Assembly (NCBI RefSeq): GCF_015471405.1
Contig: NZ_BLVZ01000004.1
Coordinates: 186,001 to 250,000, forward strand
DNA: 64,000 nt
Origin: Pseudomonas cichorii
GTDB taxonomy: Bacteria > Pseudomonadota > Gammaproteobacteria > Pseudomonadales > Pseudomonadaceae
Direction: 5' to 3'
The notes below the pieces were generated by a model that did not search any database, had not been told where the DNA came from, and saw only the letters and a program-made list of their open reading frames with translations. How positions within the stretch are numbered: position 1 is the first letter of the stretch; every line of letters begins with the position of its first letter. Shown piece after piece: positions 25,616 through 35,533 of this stretch. The position numbers and the translations under genes are program-made.

Positions 25616-26992
25616 TCACATTTTTGGCATGCCGCCGCCAGGGAACATTCCACCCATGCCGCGCATCATTTTTGCCATACCGCCCTTGGCGGAGAATTTC
25701 TTCATCATCTTCTGCATCTGTTTATGCTGCTTGATCAGACGCCCGATGTCCTGAACCTGGGTTCCCGAACCGATGGCGATACGGCGCTTGCGCGAACCGC
25801 TGATCAGATCAGGGTCGCGGCGCTCGGCCGGCGTCATCGAGTTGATGATGGCTTCCATCTGCTTGAACTGCTTCTCGGCAGCACCCTGGGCATTGCCCAT
25901 CTGCGAGAGGTTCATGCCACCGATACTCGGCAGCTTGTCCATGAGGCCGCCAAGGCCGCCCATGTTCTTCATCTGTTGCAACTGGTCGCGGAAGTCTTCG
26001 AGATCGAAGCCCTTGCCCTTCTTGAGCTTCTTGGCCAGCTTGTCGGCTTTCTCTTTATCGAGCGTCTGCTCGGCCTGTTCGATCAGGCTGAGTACGTCGC
26101 CCATGCCGAGAATTCGCGACGCGATACGATCCGGGTGGAACGGTTCCAGAGCTTCGCTCTTCTCGCCCATACCGATGAACTTGATCGGCTTGCCGGTAAT
26201 CGCCCGCACCGACAGTGCGGCACCGCCACGCGCATCACCATCGACCTTGGTGAGAACCACACCGGTCAATGGCAGCGCATCGCCGAAGGCCTTGGCGGTG
26301 TTGGCAGCATCCTGACCGGTCATGGCATCGACCACGAACAGGGTTTCTGCCGGTTTCACCACGGCATGCAATGCCTGGATCTCGCCCATCATCTCTGCAT
26401 CGACGTGCAGGCGACCGGCGGTATCGACGATCACGACGTCGATGAACTTGAGCTTCGCTTCGCGGATGGCAGCCTGGGCGATATCCACAGGCTTCTGGCT
26501 GATATCGGAAGCGAAGAACGTCACGCCGATATCGTTGGCCAGGGTTTCCAGCTGCTTGATGGCCGCCGGACGGTAAACGTCAACCGACACGACCATGACG
26601 GTTTTCTTCTTGCGCTCCTTGAGGAAGCGCGCAAGTTTGCCGGCGGTGGTGGTTTTACCCGCACCCTGCAAACCCGCCATGAGCACGACAGCCGGCGGCG
26701 TGACGTTGAGCACCAGATCTTCGTTGGCGGCGCCCATCAGGCTTTCGAGTTCGGCCTGAACGATCTTCACGAATGCCTGGCCTGGCGTCAGGCTGCGCGA
26801 CACCTCGGTGCCTACGGCGCGTTCCTTGACGCTATTGACGAAGTCCTTGACCACCGGCAGGGCGACATCGGCTTCAAGCAAAGCCATGCGCACTTCGCGC
26901 AAGGTATCTTTGATGTTGTCCTCGGTCAGCTTGGCCTTGCCAGTTACGTGGCGCAGCGTCTGCGAGAGGCGGTCGGTAAGGTTTTCAAACAT
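25616..26992 (-). CDS. ffh: signal recognition particle protein Ffh
   Basis: 458 residues, from ATG 26990-26992 (MFENLTDRLSQTLRHVTGKA). The NG domain has the GTPase loops LQGAGKTTTAGKLARF, VDTAGRLH and TKVDGDARGGAALSV; the methionine-rich M domain (LDKEKADKLAKKLKKGKGF to the end MMRGMGGMFPGGGMPKM) binds 4.5S RNA and signal sequences. It delivers ribosomes making membrane proteins to FtsY. Divergent from the CcsA-like gene. Confidence 0.97.
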   Translation of the reverse strand: MFENLTDRLSQTLRHVTGKAKLTEDNIKDTLREVRMALLEADVALPVVKDFVNSVKERAVGTEVSRSLTPGQAFVKIVQAELESLMGAANEDLVLNVTPPAVVLMAGLQGAGKTTTAGKLARFLKERKKKTVMVVSVDVYRPAAIKQLETLANDIGVTFFASDISQKPVDIAQAAIREAKLKFIDVVIVDTAGRLHVDAEMMGEIQALHAVVKPAETLFVVDAMTGQDAANTAKAFGDALPLTGVVLTKVDGDARGGAALSVRAITGKPIKFIGMGEKSEALEPFHPDRIASRILGMGDVLSLIEQAEQTLDKEKADKLAKKLKKGKGFDLEDFRDQLQQMKNMGGLGGLMDKLPSIGGMNLSQMGNAQGAAEKQFKQMEAIINSMTPAERRDPDLISGSRKRRIAIGSGTQVQDIGRLIKQHKQMQKMMKKFSAKGGMAKMMRGMGGMFPGGGMPKM

Positions 26993-27202
26993 GCGCGATC
27001 CTTTCAGGCTCTGGTCGAACCCCGGTTGGTGCGGCCCGGCCCGCAATAATAATGGCGCTCGGCGAGCCTGCGGCTTGAGCAGGTCGCGGATTATAGCGAA
27101 GACTCCGCGGAACTGACACCACGCTGACTGCTTATGTAGTCTTTCGTGAAATGTCGGTTCTATGCCAAACTCAGCGTCTTTCGGGCTCGTCCTTCAGGAT
27201 CT

Positions 27203-28015
27203 ATGTTCCCTCTAACACCCAGTCTGCTTTCAAGCCTCGCCGCCGCCAGCCTCTATGCCGCTGCGACCGTCTATCAGGGCGTACGCCTGAATCAGACCAC
27301 CAAACCCGACAAGCGGCTGCTTGTACTGCTCGGCACCCTGGCCGTCATTGCCCATGCCATCGGCCTTTATTCCCAACTGATGCACCCGGCAGGCCTGGGA
27401 CTGGACTTTTTCAACTCCGCCAGCCTGATCGCCGTGTCGGTCATCGCTCTGACCCTGATCGCCACCACGCGAATACCCGTGGAAAACCTGCTGGTTCTGC
27501 TGTTCCCGCTGGGCATGATAACTGCCCTGCTCGCCCAGTACGCCCCCAGCGGCACGGTGCAGCCGATCATTGAAGAGCCGGGCATTCTCAGCCATATCCT
27601 GCTTTCCATCCTGGCTTACGGCATGTTCACCATCGCAGTGTTCCAGGCGTTGCTGCTGCTGGTGCAGGATCATCAGCTCAAGCACAAGCACCCTTCGGGC
27701 CTGATCAAGAACTTCCCGCCCCTGCAAACCATGGAAAGCCTGCTGTTCGGTTTCCTGTGGGCCGGCTGGACACTGCTGTCGCTGTCGCTGATCTCCGGCT
27801 GGCTGTTCGTCGAGAACCTGTTTGCCCAGCATCTGGTACACAAGACCCTGCTCGCCTGTCTGGCCTGGGTGGTTTTCAGCGTCTTGCTGTGGGGTCGCAA
27901 CCGCCTCGGCTGGCGTGGGCATAAAGCTATTCGCTGGACCCTGGGCGGCTTCTGCCTGCTGATGCTGGCCTATTTCGGCAGCAAGCTGGTACGCGAATTC
28001 ATTCTGCATATCTGA
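27203..28015 (+). CDS. CcsA/YpjD-like cytochrome c assembly family membrane protein
   Basis: 270 residues, from ATG 27203 with AGGAT upstream. About eight hydrophobic helices. The family core lies in residues about 125-210, including EEPGILSHILLSILAYGMFT and the histidines of the CcsA/CcmC-like superfamily, such as LLVQDHQLKHKHPSG and LFGFLWAGWTLLSLSLISGW. These proteins resemble haem-handling CcmC/CcsA, but this gene lies next to ffh and a CorB-like gene in pseudomonads and its job is not established. The next gene starts 12 bases downstream. Confidence 0.85.
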   Translation: MFPLTPSLLSSLAAASLYAAATVYQGVRLNQTTKPDKRLLVLLGTLAVIAHAIGLYSQLMHPAGLGLDFFNSASLIAVSVIALTLIATTRIPVENLLVLLFPLGMITALLAQYAPSGTVQPIIEEPGILSHILLSILAYGMFTIAVFQALLLLVQDHQLKHKHPSGLIKNFPPLQTMESLLFGFLWAGWTLLSLSLISGWLFVENLFAQHLVHKTLLACLAWVVFSVLLWGRNRLGWRGHKAIRWTLGGFCLLMLAYFGSKLVREFILHI

Positions 28016-28027
28016 CGGGCGTCGATC

Positions 28028-29272
28028 ATGGATAATCTGCCCCTCGGCCCACTTCTGGGTGTGCTGACCCTGCTGATGCTCTGGTCCGGTCTGCTGACCG
28101 CTGTCGAGACGGCTCATCACCTGCTCAAGACGTTGCGCGCCGGCAGCCGCTCCAGTGAGGCGGCGACCTTTCCGGAACTGGCCTTCGAGCTCAACAGCCT
28201 GATTCTGAGCAATACGCTGATCAAGACCCTGATCACCGTCATCGCCACGCTGATTGCAGTCAATGGCTGGTTCGATAACGGCCCAACCGTTGCCTGGCTC
28301 ATCACCGCTGGCGCCATGCTGGTATTTGCCGAATTCATCCCGCGCCGCCTCGCAGCCCGCTACCCCGTCGCCACTCTGTTGCTCGGTAACGGGACGCTGC
28401 ATATCCCGATGAAGATCGTCTGGCCGCTGACCTGCGTCTTCAGCGCGATTGCAAAATACCTGCTGCGCCTTTTCGGCGTACATAAAGTGCCGAGCCAGGA
28501 TAAAGACCTGGACGACGAATCGCAGAAACACAGCCACGATGGCGTTCAGGAATATCACCCACGCGCCAATGTCATCTCCGGCATTCATGCCCTGGACAGC
28601 ATCACGGTCAATGACATTCTGATACCGCGCAACGAAGTGGACGGCGTCAACCTCGACGACCCCATCGAGCAGATCATCGAACGCCTGATCATTTCGCGAC
28701 ACACCCGCCTGCCGGTCTATCACAACGATATCAATCAGGTTCAGGGGGTTCTCAATACCCGTCAGATCAGCCATCTGCTGCCCAAGGGCGAACTGACCAA
28801 GGAGCAATTGCTGGCTGTCTGCTACGAACCTTACTTTGTGCCCGAAAGCACGCCATTGCAGTTGCAACTGCTCAACTTCCACAAGCAGCAGCGTCGGCTG
28901 GGTGTGGTGGTGGACGAATATGGCGAAGTGCTGGGCATTGTCAGCCTGGAAGACATCCTCGAAGAGATCGTCGGCGAGTTCGAGAACGAACAAAGCCTCA
29001 ACAATCCCCATGTCACGCGCCAGACGGACGGACGCCTTGAAGTGGAAGGCGCTGCGTCGATTCGCGAACTGAACAAGAGCCTCGGCTGGCACCTGCCTTC
29101 CGATGGCCCCAAGACCCTTAACGGCCTGGTGACCGAAGCGCTGGAAACCATTCCCGAAGGTCCGGTCTGCCTGAAAATCGGCCCGTACCGGCTGGAAATC
29201 CTGGAAACCGAGGATAATCGCGTGAAGCGGGTGCTGATGTGGCAGAACGCTCCAAGCCTGGTTTTTACCTGA
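28028..29272 (+). CDS. CorB/HlyC-CorC family transporter (DUF21-CBS-CorC)
   Basis: 414 residues. The N-terminal DUF21 (CNNM) membrane domain has about four helices (LLGVLTLLMLWSGLLTAVET to LIPRR-type FIPRRLAARYP), then a tandem CBS pair (VNDILIPRNEVDGVNLDD; TRLPVYHNDINQVQGVLNTR; VVDEYGEVLGIVSLEDILEE) and a C-terminal CorC_HlyC domain (GAASIRELNKSLGWHLP). Relatives take part in magnesium or cobalt efflux. Probably cotranscribed with the CcsA-like gene 12 bases upstream. The family is often misnamed as haemolysin. Confidence 0.88.
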   Translation: MDNLPLGPLLGVLTLLMLWSGLLTAVETAHHLLKTLRAGSRSSEAATFPELAFELNSLILSNTLIKTLITVIATLIAVNGWFDNGPTVAWLITAGAMLVFAEFIPRRLAARYPVATLLLGNGTLHIPMKIVWPLTCVFSAIAKYLLRLFGVHKVPSQDKDLDDESQKHSHDGVQEYHPRANVISGIHALDSITVNDILIPRNEVDGVNLDDPIEQIIERLIISRHTRLPVYHNDINQVQGVLNTRQISHLLPKGELTKEQLLAVCYEPYFVPESTPLQLQLLNFHKQQRRLGVVVDEYGEVLGIVSLEDILEEIVGEFENEQSLNNPHVTRQTDGRLEVEGAASIRELNKSLGWHLPSDGPKTLNGLVTEALETIPEGPVCLKIGPYRLEILETEDNRVKRVLMWQNAPSLVFT

Positions 29273-29287
29273 GAAAAGCGTAATGCT

Positions 29288-29313
29288 CAGGCTGCGTGAA
29301 AACACAGCCTGAC
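29288..29313 (+). terminator. hairpin after the CorB-like gene; rest of 29273-29614 empty
   Basis: TCAGGCTG (29288-29295) pairs with CAGCCTGA (29306-29313) 15 bases after the CorB-like gene stop. No U tract follows, so it may only stabilise the transcript. The rest of the 342-base stretch to the MFS gene shows no coding signal, repeat or RNA gene that I can support; it should contain the MFS promoter. Confidence 0.45.
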
Positions 29314-29614
29314 CGAGCACAGCAGTTTTCAGACAGCCCGATGTTACTACTTGTTTCGCGAGCACAGCCCTTCCTATAATCCCTTCGCTTACCCAGCCAG
29401 CCGTAGCGCGTGCTACCCGCACCCAGCGCAGACGGCCAGTCATTCAGCCTGAACGACTCGCACCTTTTATGGCACGCTCCCATCCACGAGCGCTGTCATT
29501 ACCCTCCAGCCCAACCGGGCCAATCTGATCAGTGCTGCGCCCACAATCACAAGAATGAACATTTGCCGCTACGTGGCCCACGTCGCAGGCAAGATGACTG
29601 TCAGGGATATCCGC

Positions 29615-30925
29615 ATGACCAGCACCGCTACTCTCAGCGAAAACGACGACACCCAAACACCACCCACCAACTCGCCAACCCGCGTTGCAACCGCCAGCTT
29701 CATTGGCACCGCCATCGAGTTCTACGACTTTTACGTCTACGCCACGGCTGCGGCACTGGTGATCGGCCCGGTTTTCTTTCCACAGACCTCCGGCACCGCC
29801 CAGATGCTGTCGTCATTTCTGACCTTCGGCATCGCCTTTCTCGCACGGCCGCTAGGGTCGGCACTGTTCGGCCATTTCGGTGACCGTATCGGACGCAAAT
29901 CAACGCTGGTGGCTTCATTGCTGCTGATGGGTTTCTGCACCACCCTGATTGGCGTGCTGCCCGGCTATGCAACCATCGGAGCCTGGGCACCGATCATTCT
30001 CTGCCTGCTGCGTTTCGGCCAGGGGCTGGGGCTTGGCGGTGAATGGGGAGGCGCTGCGCTACTGGCAACGGAAAATGCCCCCAAGGGCAAACGAGCCTGG
30101 TTCGGCATGTTCCCGCAACTGGGGCCATCCATTGGTTTTCTGGCAGCCAACGGCCTGTTTCTGGCACTGGCGCTGACACTCAGCGACGAGCAATTTCGCT
30201 CGTGGGGCTGGAGGATTCCATTTCTGCTCAGCGCCGCTCTGGTCATGGTCGGGCTGTATGTGCGTCTGAAACTGGAAGAGACACCGGTCTTCGCCAAAGC
30301 CATTGCACGCCATGAGCGGGTCAAGATGCCGATCGTGGAAACCTTCAGCCAGCACTGGAAACCGATGCTGCTGGGTGCCGCCTCAATGGTCGTGTGCTAC
30401 GCGCTGTTCTATATCTCGACGGTCTTTTCCCTGAGCTACGGGGTTTCCACACTGGGCTATAGCCGGGAAACCTTCCTGGGCCTGCTGTGCTTCGCGGTGC
30501 TGTTCATGGCCGCGGCCACACCTTTGTCGGCCTGGGCAAGCGACCGCTTTGGGCGCAAGCCGGTGCTGATTGTCGGCGGTGTACTGGCGATTCTCTCGGG
30601 CTTTCTCATGGAGCCGCTGCTCACCCACGGCACGACCTGGGGTGTTGCGCTGTTCCTGTGTATCGAGCTGTTCCTGATGGGCGTGACCTTCGCCCCCATG
30701 GGCGCACTGTTGCCGGAACTGTTCCCGACACAGGTGCGTTACACCGGCGCATCGGCAGCCTACAACCTGGGCGGAATCGTCGGCGCATCCGTCGCCCCGT
30801 TCTTTGCACAGAAGCTGGTGGCAATGGGCGGCTTGAGCTGGGTTGGCGGGTATGTGTCGGCAGCAGCGCTGATCAGCCTGCTGGCTGTGCTGTGCCTGAA
30901 AGAGACGAGAGACAGAGAACTCTGA
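29615..30925 (+). CDS. MFS metabolite:proton symporter (ShiA/ProP subfamily)
   Basis: About 436 residues, from ATG 29615 with AGGGA about ten bases upstream (an ATG at 29594 is the alternative). Twelve membrane helices. FIGTAIEFYDFYVYATAAAL is the TM1 signature of the metabolite:H+ symporter family (ShiA, ProP, KgtP); GHFGDRIGRKSTL is the MFS loop 2-3 motif, repeated as WASDRFGRKPVL. GQGLGLGGEWGGAALLATE is also characteristic. Substrate is probably an organic acid or osmolyte; it cannot be fixed. A palindromic repeat follows directly downstream. Confidence 0.87.
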   Translation: MTSTATLSENDDTQTPPTNSPTRVATASFIGTAIEFYDFYVYATAAALVIGPVFFPQTSGTAQMLSSFLTFGIAFLARPLGSALFGHFGDRIGRKSTLVASLLLMGFCTTLIGVLPGYATIGAWAPIILCLLRFGQGLGLGGEWGGAALLATENAPKGKRAWFGMFPQLGPSIGFLAANGLFLALALTLSDEQFRSWGWRIPFLLSAALVMVGLYVRLKLEETPVFAKAIARHERVKMPIVETFSQHWKPMLLGAASMVVCYALFYISTVFSLSYGVSTLGYSRETFLGLLCFAVLFMAAATPLSAWASDRFGRKPVLIVGGVLAILSGFLMEPLLTHGTTWGVALFLCIELFLMGVTFAPMGALLPELFPTQVRYTGASAAYNLGGIVGASVAPFFAQKLVAMGGLSWVGGYVSAAALISLLAVLCLKETRDREL

Positions 30926-30934
30926 AGATCGCCG

Positions 30935-30987
30935 GTAGGAGCGAATTCATTCGCGAAAAATGGCTTCGCGAATGAATTCGCTCCTAC
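30935..30987. repeat. REP-type palindrome between the MFS gene and purT
   Basis: A 23-base arm GTAGGAGCGAATTCATTCGC-GAA (30935-30957) and its exact inverse (30965-30987) enclose seven bases. The gene ends on either side are convergent. The same core (GGAGCGAATTCAT) recurs at 35534-35580, so this is a dispersed intergenic REP family that is common in Pseudomonas. Confidence 0.85.
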
Positions 30988-30997
30988 GCGGGGCTAC

Positions 30998-32179
30998 TTA
31001 CAAAATGACGTTGACCGCCGCCGAAGCACGGGTCGCCTTGGCGCGAGCGGCTTCGATGGACTCGTCACGCGCCAGGGCTACGCCCATGCGGCGCTGACCG
31101 TTGACTTCTGGCTTGCCGAACAGACGCAATGCAGTATCCGGCTCGGCCAGTGCTGCACCCAGGTTAGCGAAAGCGGTTTGTGTGGATTGACCCTCGACCA
31201 GAATCACCGCCGAAGCCGATGGCCCGAACTGGCGGATCAACGGTACAGGCAGGCCCAGAATGGCACGGGCATGCAGGGCAAACTGGGACAGGTCCTGAGA
31301 AATCAGGGTCACCAGACCGGTGTCATGCGGACGCGGCGACACTTCGCTGAACCACACCTGATCGCCCTTGATGAACAACTCGACACCAAAGATGCCGCGA
31401 CCGCCCAACGCCTCGGTCACCGCCTTGGCAACGCGCTCGGACTCAGCCAGCGCAACCGGGCTCATGGCCTGTGGCTGCCAGGATTCCTGATAGTCGCCTT
31501 TCTCCTGACGATGACCAACCGGCGCACAGAAAGTAGTACCGCCGACATGACGCACAGTCAGCAGAGTGATTTCGTAATCGAAATCGATAAAGCCTTCGAC
31601 GATCACACGGCCCTTGCCTGCACGACCGCCTTCCTGCGCGTAATCCCAGGCCTTCTGGATATCATCGGCGCTCTTGAGCAGGCTTTGGCCCTTGCCCGAC
31701 GAACTCATGACCGGCTTGACCACGCAAGGGAAGCCCAGGTCCAGGACCGCTTTGCTGTAGTCCTCGAAGGTATCGGCAAAGTGGTACGGCGACGTCGGCA
31801 GCTTGAGTTCTTCGGCAGCCAGACGACGAATGCCTTCACGGTTCATGGTCAGTTGCGCAGCACGGGCTGTTGGAATGACGGTGAAACCTTCGGACTCAAG
31901 CTCGACCAGGGTAGCGGTCGCGATGGCTTCGATTTCCGGAACGATGAAATGCGGCTTCTCGGCCTCGACCACCGCACGCAGAGCAGCACCGTCGAGCATG
32001 TTGATCACATGGCTGCGATGGGCGACCTGCATGGCAGGCGCATCGGCATAACGGTCAACGGCGATCACTTCGACGCCCAGGCGTTGCAGCTCGATCACTA
32101 CTTCCTTGCCCAGCTCGCCACTGCCGCAAAACAATACGCGAGTCGCGGTAGGCGACAGTGGAGTTCCGATTTGAGTCAT
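30998..32179 (-). CDS. purT: formate-dependent phosphoribosylglycinamide formyltransferase 2
   Basis: 393 residues, ATP-grasp family; makes formyl-GAR from GAR, formate and ATP in purine synthesis, independent of folate. Signatures: [58 protein letters not shown] and [14 protein letters not shown]. Monocistronic appearance, convergent with the MFS gene and 100 bases from the VUT-type gene. Confidence 0.96.
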   Translation of the reverse strand: MTQIGTPLSPTATRVLFCGSGELGKEVVIELQRLGVEVIAVDRYADAPAMQVAHRSHVINMLDGAALRAVVEAEKPHFIVPEIEAIATATLVELESEGFTVIPTARAAQLTMNREGIRRLAAEELKLPTSPYHFADTFEDYSKAVLDLGFPCVVKPVMSSSGKGQSLLKSADDIQKAWDYAQEGGRAGKGRVIVEGFIDFDYEITLLTVRHVGGTTFCAPVGHRQEKGDYQESWQPQAMSPVALAESERVAKAVTEALGGRGIFGVELFIKGDQVWFSEVSPRPHDTGLVTLISQDLSQFALHARAILGLPVPLIRQFGPSASAVILVEGQSTQTAFANLGAALAEPDTALRLFGKPEVNGQRRMGVALARDESIEAARAKATRASAAVNVIL

Positions 32180-32281
32180 CTCAGGTCCTCGTGAAGCAGA
32201 TATCGATGGCAGCCCGCCGTATGCGAGCGACCGCTAAGGAGAAAGGCGCGCAATTTACCACGAAGCCCTGCAAATAGGGGC

Positions 32282-32749
32282 TCAACCCGGACAAGCGTTC
32301 TTGCGGATACGCCAGGCCATGATTAGCCAGACGGCCGTCACGCCCGCGAATTTGGAGCCAAGAGCTGTCAGTATCACCGGCGCCGTCAAGGCATCGATCA
32401 GGCCGAAAAAGATAAAGGTGTCCAGCGGGATGCTCAGCGCAGAGCTGATCCACAGCCGGTCATGCAACGGGCGCCTGGTAATGCTGAACACCAGCCAGTC
32501 GATGCATTCGGAAACCGCAAAAGCCGTGGCGCTGGCCAGAGCAATGGCAGGCTCGCTGGTGACGTAAGACAGCAGCAGCGCCACCAGCATGGCGAGGATC
32601 GCGCCATGGCCGAAACGGGTCTGCACCATATCGCGCAGGACAAACACCAGCCCGCCCCAGGCCGACCAGATGATATCCAGATGCGGGGCGGTGGAAAAAG
32701 CGAAGTTGATCAGCACGACACTGCTGATGTAGGCGATCAGGAAAAGCAT
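32282..32749 (-). CDS. VUT-family membrane protein (possible queuosine-precursor transporter)
   Basis: About 155 residues, from ATG 32747-32749. Four to five hydrophobic helices with the family features GLVFVLRDMVQTRFGHG, AFAVSECIDWLVF and LSIPLDTFIFFGLID. These match the VUT/YhhQ (DUF165) type of transporter, some of which import preQ0/preQ1 for queuosine. This branch is shorter than typical YhhQ, so the substrate is uncertain. It lies between DUF1289 and purT on the same strand. Confidence 0.7.
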   Translation of the reverse strand: MLFLIAYISSVVLINFAFSTAPHLDIIWSAWGGLVFVLRDMVQTRFGHGAILAMLVALLLSYVTSEPAIALASATAFAVSECIDWLVFSITRRPLHDRLWISSALSIPLDTFIFFGLIDALTAPVILTALGSKFAGVTAVWLIMAWRIRKNACPG

Positions 32750-32833
32750 GGAAAAAGATGTCTTGGGAAAAACGGGTGGCAATGGTAGCAGAATGAGGGA
32801 GGCGGCTTGTCGGCAACAGAACCGACACATTCA

Positions 32834-33046
32834 TTACCGAGAAACAGACCAGACCACCCCGCTCGCCTTGGCCCGCTCATGGCACAACCCCAGCACCGCC
32901 CGCCGCTCGTCATTGCTCATGCGGCTCCAGCCGGTGATCTCGGCGACCGTTCGCTGACAGCCGGTGCAGATATCGTCTTCGTCCAGCGCACAGATGCTCA
33001 CGCAGGGCGAGCGGACGGGTTTTTCTGTAATCGGTTCAGTGCTCAT
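32834..33046 (-). CDS. DUF1289 small cysteine protein
   Basis: 70 residues with the DUF1289 pattern: SPCVSICALDEDDICTGCQR near the N-terminus, holding four cysteines spaced as in a metal or iron-sulfur site, then EITGWSRMSNDERRAVL. Its start overlaps the stop of the carbonic anhydrase-like gene by one base (TGATG), so translation is probably coupled. Function unknown. Confidence 0.85.
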   Translation of the reverse strand: MSTEPITEKPVRSPCVSICALDEDDICTGCQRTVAEITGWSRMSNDERRAVLGLCHERAKASGVVWSVSR

Positions 33047-33570
33047 CAGTCTTCCTGCACGGCCAGGTCGCGGGCGTAACGCTGGGCGTTGTGAACGTAA
33101 TGCGCGGCGCTGGCTTCGAGCATCTTCTTCTGGACATCGGTGAGTTCACGCACCACCTTGCCCGGCGAGCCCATCACAAGGGAACCATCGGGGATGACCT
33201 TGCCTTCGCCGATCAGCGAGTTGGCGCCAATGATGCAGTATTTGCCGATCTTTGCGCCGTTGAGAATCACGGAGTTGATGCCGATGAGGCTGTAATCGTC
33301 GACGCTGCAACCGTGCAGCATGACGTTATGACCAATGGTGACGCCTTTGCCGATGTTCAGCGGCGAGCCCATATCGGTATGCATCACCGTGCCATCCTGC
33401 ACGTTGCTGTTTTCGCCGATATGGATCAGTTCGTTATCGCCCCGCAGCACGGCATTGAACCAGACACTCGCCCCGGCCTCCAGCTTGACCTTGCCGATCA
33501 GGACCGCATTGGGCGCGACCCAGCTTTGTGGATCGGTCTGGACACGGGAGTCTCCCAGGCGATATTTCAT
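33046..33570 (-). CDS. gamma carbonic anhydrase-like hexapeptide protein (YrdA/PaaY type)
   Basis: 174 residues with a left-handed beta-helix of hexapeptide repeats ([42 protein letters not shown]). The metal-binding histidines of the gamma-carbonic anhydrase family are visible in MHTD, TIGHN and MLHG. Relatives include YrdA, CaiE and PaaY; not all are active anhydrases. Upstream of DUF1289 with a one-base overlap. Confidence 0.88.
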   Translation of the reverse strand: MKYRLGDSRVQTDPQSWVAPNAVLIGKVKLEAGASVWFNAVLRGDNELIHIGENSNVQDGTVMHTDMGSPLNIGKGVTIGHNVMLHGCSVDDYSLIGINSVILNGAKIGKYCIIGANSLIGEGKVIPDGSLVMGSPGKVVRELTDVQKKMLEASAAHYVHNAQRYARDLAVQED

Positions 33571-33627
33571 GGTTTTTCCTCAGGCTGATGACCGCACTCA
33601 CAGGCGCGGTTCGTTATAAATGATCAC

Positions 33628-34224
33628 TCAGGTGGTGGACCGCTCGGGCGGATGATGCAGGCTGATCTTCGTGTCATACAGCACATTGACCAGTTCGACG
33701 ATCATGATCGCCGTCAGCCCCCAGATCTTGTATCCGCCATAACGATAGCTCGGCACGTACCAACTGCGACCGTCATAATCGATCCGGTGGGTATGTTCGC
33801 GAGCGTCCTGGCGGAAGAATTCCAGCGGCACGCTGAAGACCGCAGCGATTTCAGCATCATTGGGGCGGTATTCGACAAAGTCGGGAATCACGCCGACATA
33901 AGGCGTGACCTTGATGCCATGCTTGGAAATCAGCGGGCTCAGAGGGCCGACGATCTCGACGAGGCCGGGCGGCAGGCCGATTTCCTCTTCGGCCTCGCGC
34001 AGGGCCGTGAATATCAGATCGGGATCATCCGGATCGCGTCGTCCACCCGGAAAAGCCACTTCCCCGCCGTGGGTGGAAAGCCCGCTGGCGCGCAAGGTCA
34101 GGATCAATTCGGGTTCATCACTGCGCGTGACCGGCAGCAATACCGCCGCCTCGGGAAACCGTCGGTCCGACTCAAGAATATCTGGCGTGTGACTGCTTAC
34201 ACGGAGAAGTAGCTCATCCAGCAT
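33628..34224 (-). CDS. NUDIX hydrolase, CoA pyrophosphatase (NudL) type
   Basis: 198 residues. The UPF0035/NudL signature is present: LTLRASGLSTHGGEVAFPGG just before the NUDIX box GGRRDPDDPDLIFTALREAEEEIG (positions of G, E, REAEEEIG fit Gx5Ex7REUxEExGU). Family members cleave CoA or its derivatives. Divergent from the second NUDIX gene, with a 150-base gap. Confidence 0.88.
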   Translation of the reverse strand: MLDELLLRVSSHTPDILESDRRFPEAAVLLPVTRSDEPELILTLRASGLSTHGGEVAFPGGRRDPDDPDLIFTALREAEEEIGLPPGLVEIVGPLSPLISKHGIKVTPYVGVIPDFVEYRPNDAEIAAVFSVPLEFFRQDAREHTHRIDYDGRSWYVPSYRYGGYKIWGLTAIMIVELVNVLYDTKISLHHPPERSTT

Positions 34225-34374
34225 GGGAAATCTCGATCTGTTGCACTCTTGGCATCATGCACCAAAGCGGCGAACTGCCCAACCCCTTGCAGGACGGTCA
34301 TACAATCGCGAAACTTGCAGGTCCGCCCTGCAGCAAGCCAGGATAGCGTCTGCTTTAACGGATCGAACGAAACC

Positions 34375-34926
34375 ATGAAATTCTGCAGCCAGTGCGGTAA
34401 CCCAGTCATCCTGCGCATTCCAGAGGGCGATAGCCGCCTGCGCCATGTATGCGAGCATTGCCATACCATTCATTATCAGAACCCGAATATTGTGGCGGGC
34501 TGCCTGGTTACGCAGGGCAAAAAAGTCTTGCTGTGCCGCCGCGCCATCGAGCCGCGCCTGGGTTTCTGGACCTTGCCGGCCGGTTTCATGGAGAACGGTG
34601 AAACCATCGAACAGGCGGCGCGCCGCGAAACCATCGAGGAAGCCTGCGCCACGCTGACTGACTTGCATCTGTATGCGCTGATCGACGTACCGCATATCAA
34701 TCAGGTGCATGTGTTCTACCGCGCCGAACTCGCCACTCCAGAATTCGCCGCCGGGGTCGAAAGCCTTGAGGTGCAATTATTCGACGAAGCCGATATTCCA
34801 TGGCATGACCTGGCTTTCATGACAGTCAGGCGTACCCTAGAATACTTCTTCGCGGACAGACGCCAGCAGGTTTACCCAGTGCATACCAGCGCCCTGCCAG
34901 CCTCGCGCCCGATACAGGACACCTAA
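34375..34926 (+). CDS. NUDIX hydrolase with N-terminal zinc ribbon
   Basis: 183 residues, from ATG 34375. A zinc ribbon at the start (MKFCSQCGNPV and HVCEHCHTIHY) precedes a NUDIX domain with the box GFMENGETIEQAARRETIEE, typical of the NudC-like/ADP-ribose pyrophosphatase group found in Pseudomonas. Substrate is not known; probably a dinucleotide. The L,D-transpeptidase gene follows after 36 bases. Confidence 0.87.
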   Translation: MKFCSQCGNPVILRIPEGDSRLRHVCEHCHTIHYQNPNIVAGCLVTQGKKVLLCRRAIEPRLGFWTLPAGFMENGETIEQAARRETIEEACATLTDLHLYALIDVPHINQVHVFYRAELATPEFAAGVESLEVQLFDEADIPWHDLAFMTVRRTLEYFFADRRQQVYPVHTSALPASRPIQDT

Positions 34927-34962
34927 TCAATCCGGCACTCAGGTGCTTTCAGGGATACCGCA

Positions 34963-35526
34963 ATGCGTTGGCTGTTCGCTCTCTTCTGCATGTCTTTCGT
35001 TCCGCTGTCGCAGGCGGCCTTTACCCAGACCATCGTGCCCAAGGGCAGCGAACAGAAAATCATCGACCACAAGGTCATCAACACCCAAAGCCTGGCTGAC
35101 AAGAAAATCGACAAGGTGCTGGTGCTGAAATCCGCACGCCAGTTGCAACTGATCAGCGGCGGCGAAGCGCTCAAGACTTACCGCATTTCCTTGGGCAGAA
35201 ACCCCAAGGGCACAAAGTTGCAGGAAGGCGACCAGCGCACACCGGAAGGTTTCTACTGGCTTGACTGGCGCAAGCCCAGCAACAACTACAACCTGTCGAT
35301 ACACATTTCCTACCCGAACATCTCAGATTCAGCACGCGCACGCCGTGAAGGCGTCAAGCCTGGCAGCATGATCATGCTGCACGGCACGCCCGTGGACGAA
35401 GAATATCCGGAGTGGTATTTCCATACCCTGGACTGGACCAATGGCTGCATCGCGCTGAAGAACAACGATATGCGTGAGGTCTGGGATCTGGTGAAGGACG
35501 GCACGATGATCGAGATTCGGCCGTAA
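34963..35526 (+). CDS. L,D-transpeptidase (YkuD family)
   Basis: 187 residues with a signal peptide (MRWLFALFCMSFVPLSQA). The YkuD catalytic region has IMLHGTP and, about 25 residues on, TNGCIAL, the HxxxS/TxGC signature with the nucleophile Cys. Expected to act in the periplasm on peptidoglycan cross-links or lipoprotein attachment. Downstream lies a REP-type palindrome. Confidence 0.88.
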   Translation: MRWLFALFCMSFVPLSQAAFTQTIVPKGSEQKIIDHKVINTQSLADKKIDKVLVLKSARQLQLISGGEALKTYRISLGRNPKGTKLQEGDQRTPEGFYWLDWRKPSNNYNLSIHISYPNISDSARARREGVKPGSMIMLHGTPVDEEYPEWYFHTLDWTNGCIALKNNDMREVWDLVKDGTMIEIRP

Positions 35527-35533
35527 TCGCATG

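Noticed and set aside
27230..29443. A 737-codon open frame antisense to the CcsA-like and CorB-like genes
   Set aside because: Both plus-strand genes have clear membrane and CBS signatures; the antisense product is glutamine/histidine-rich low-complexity shadow.
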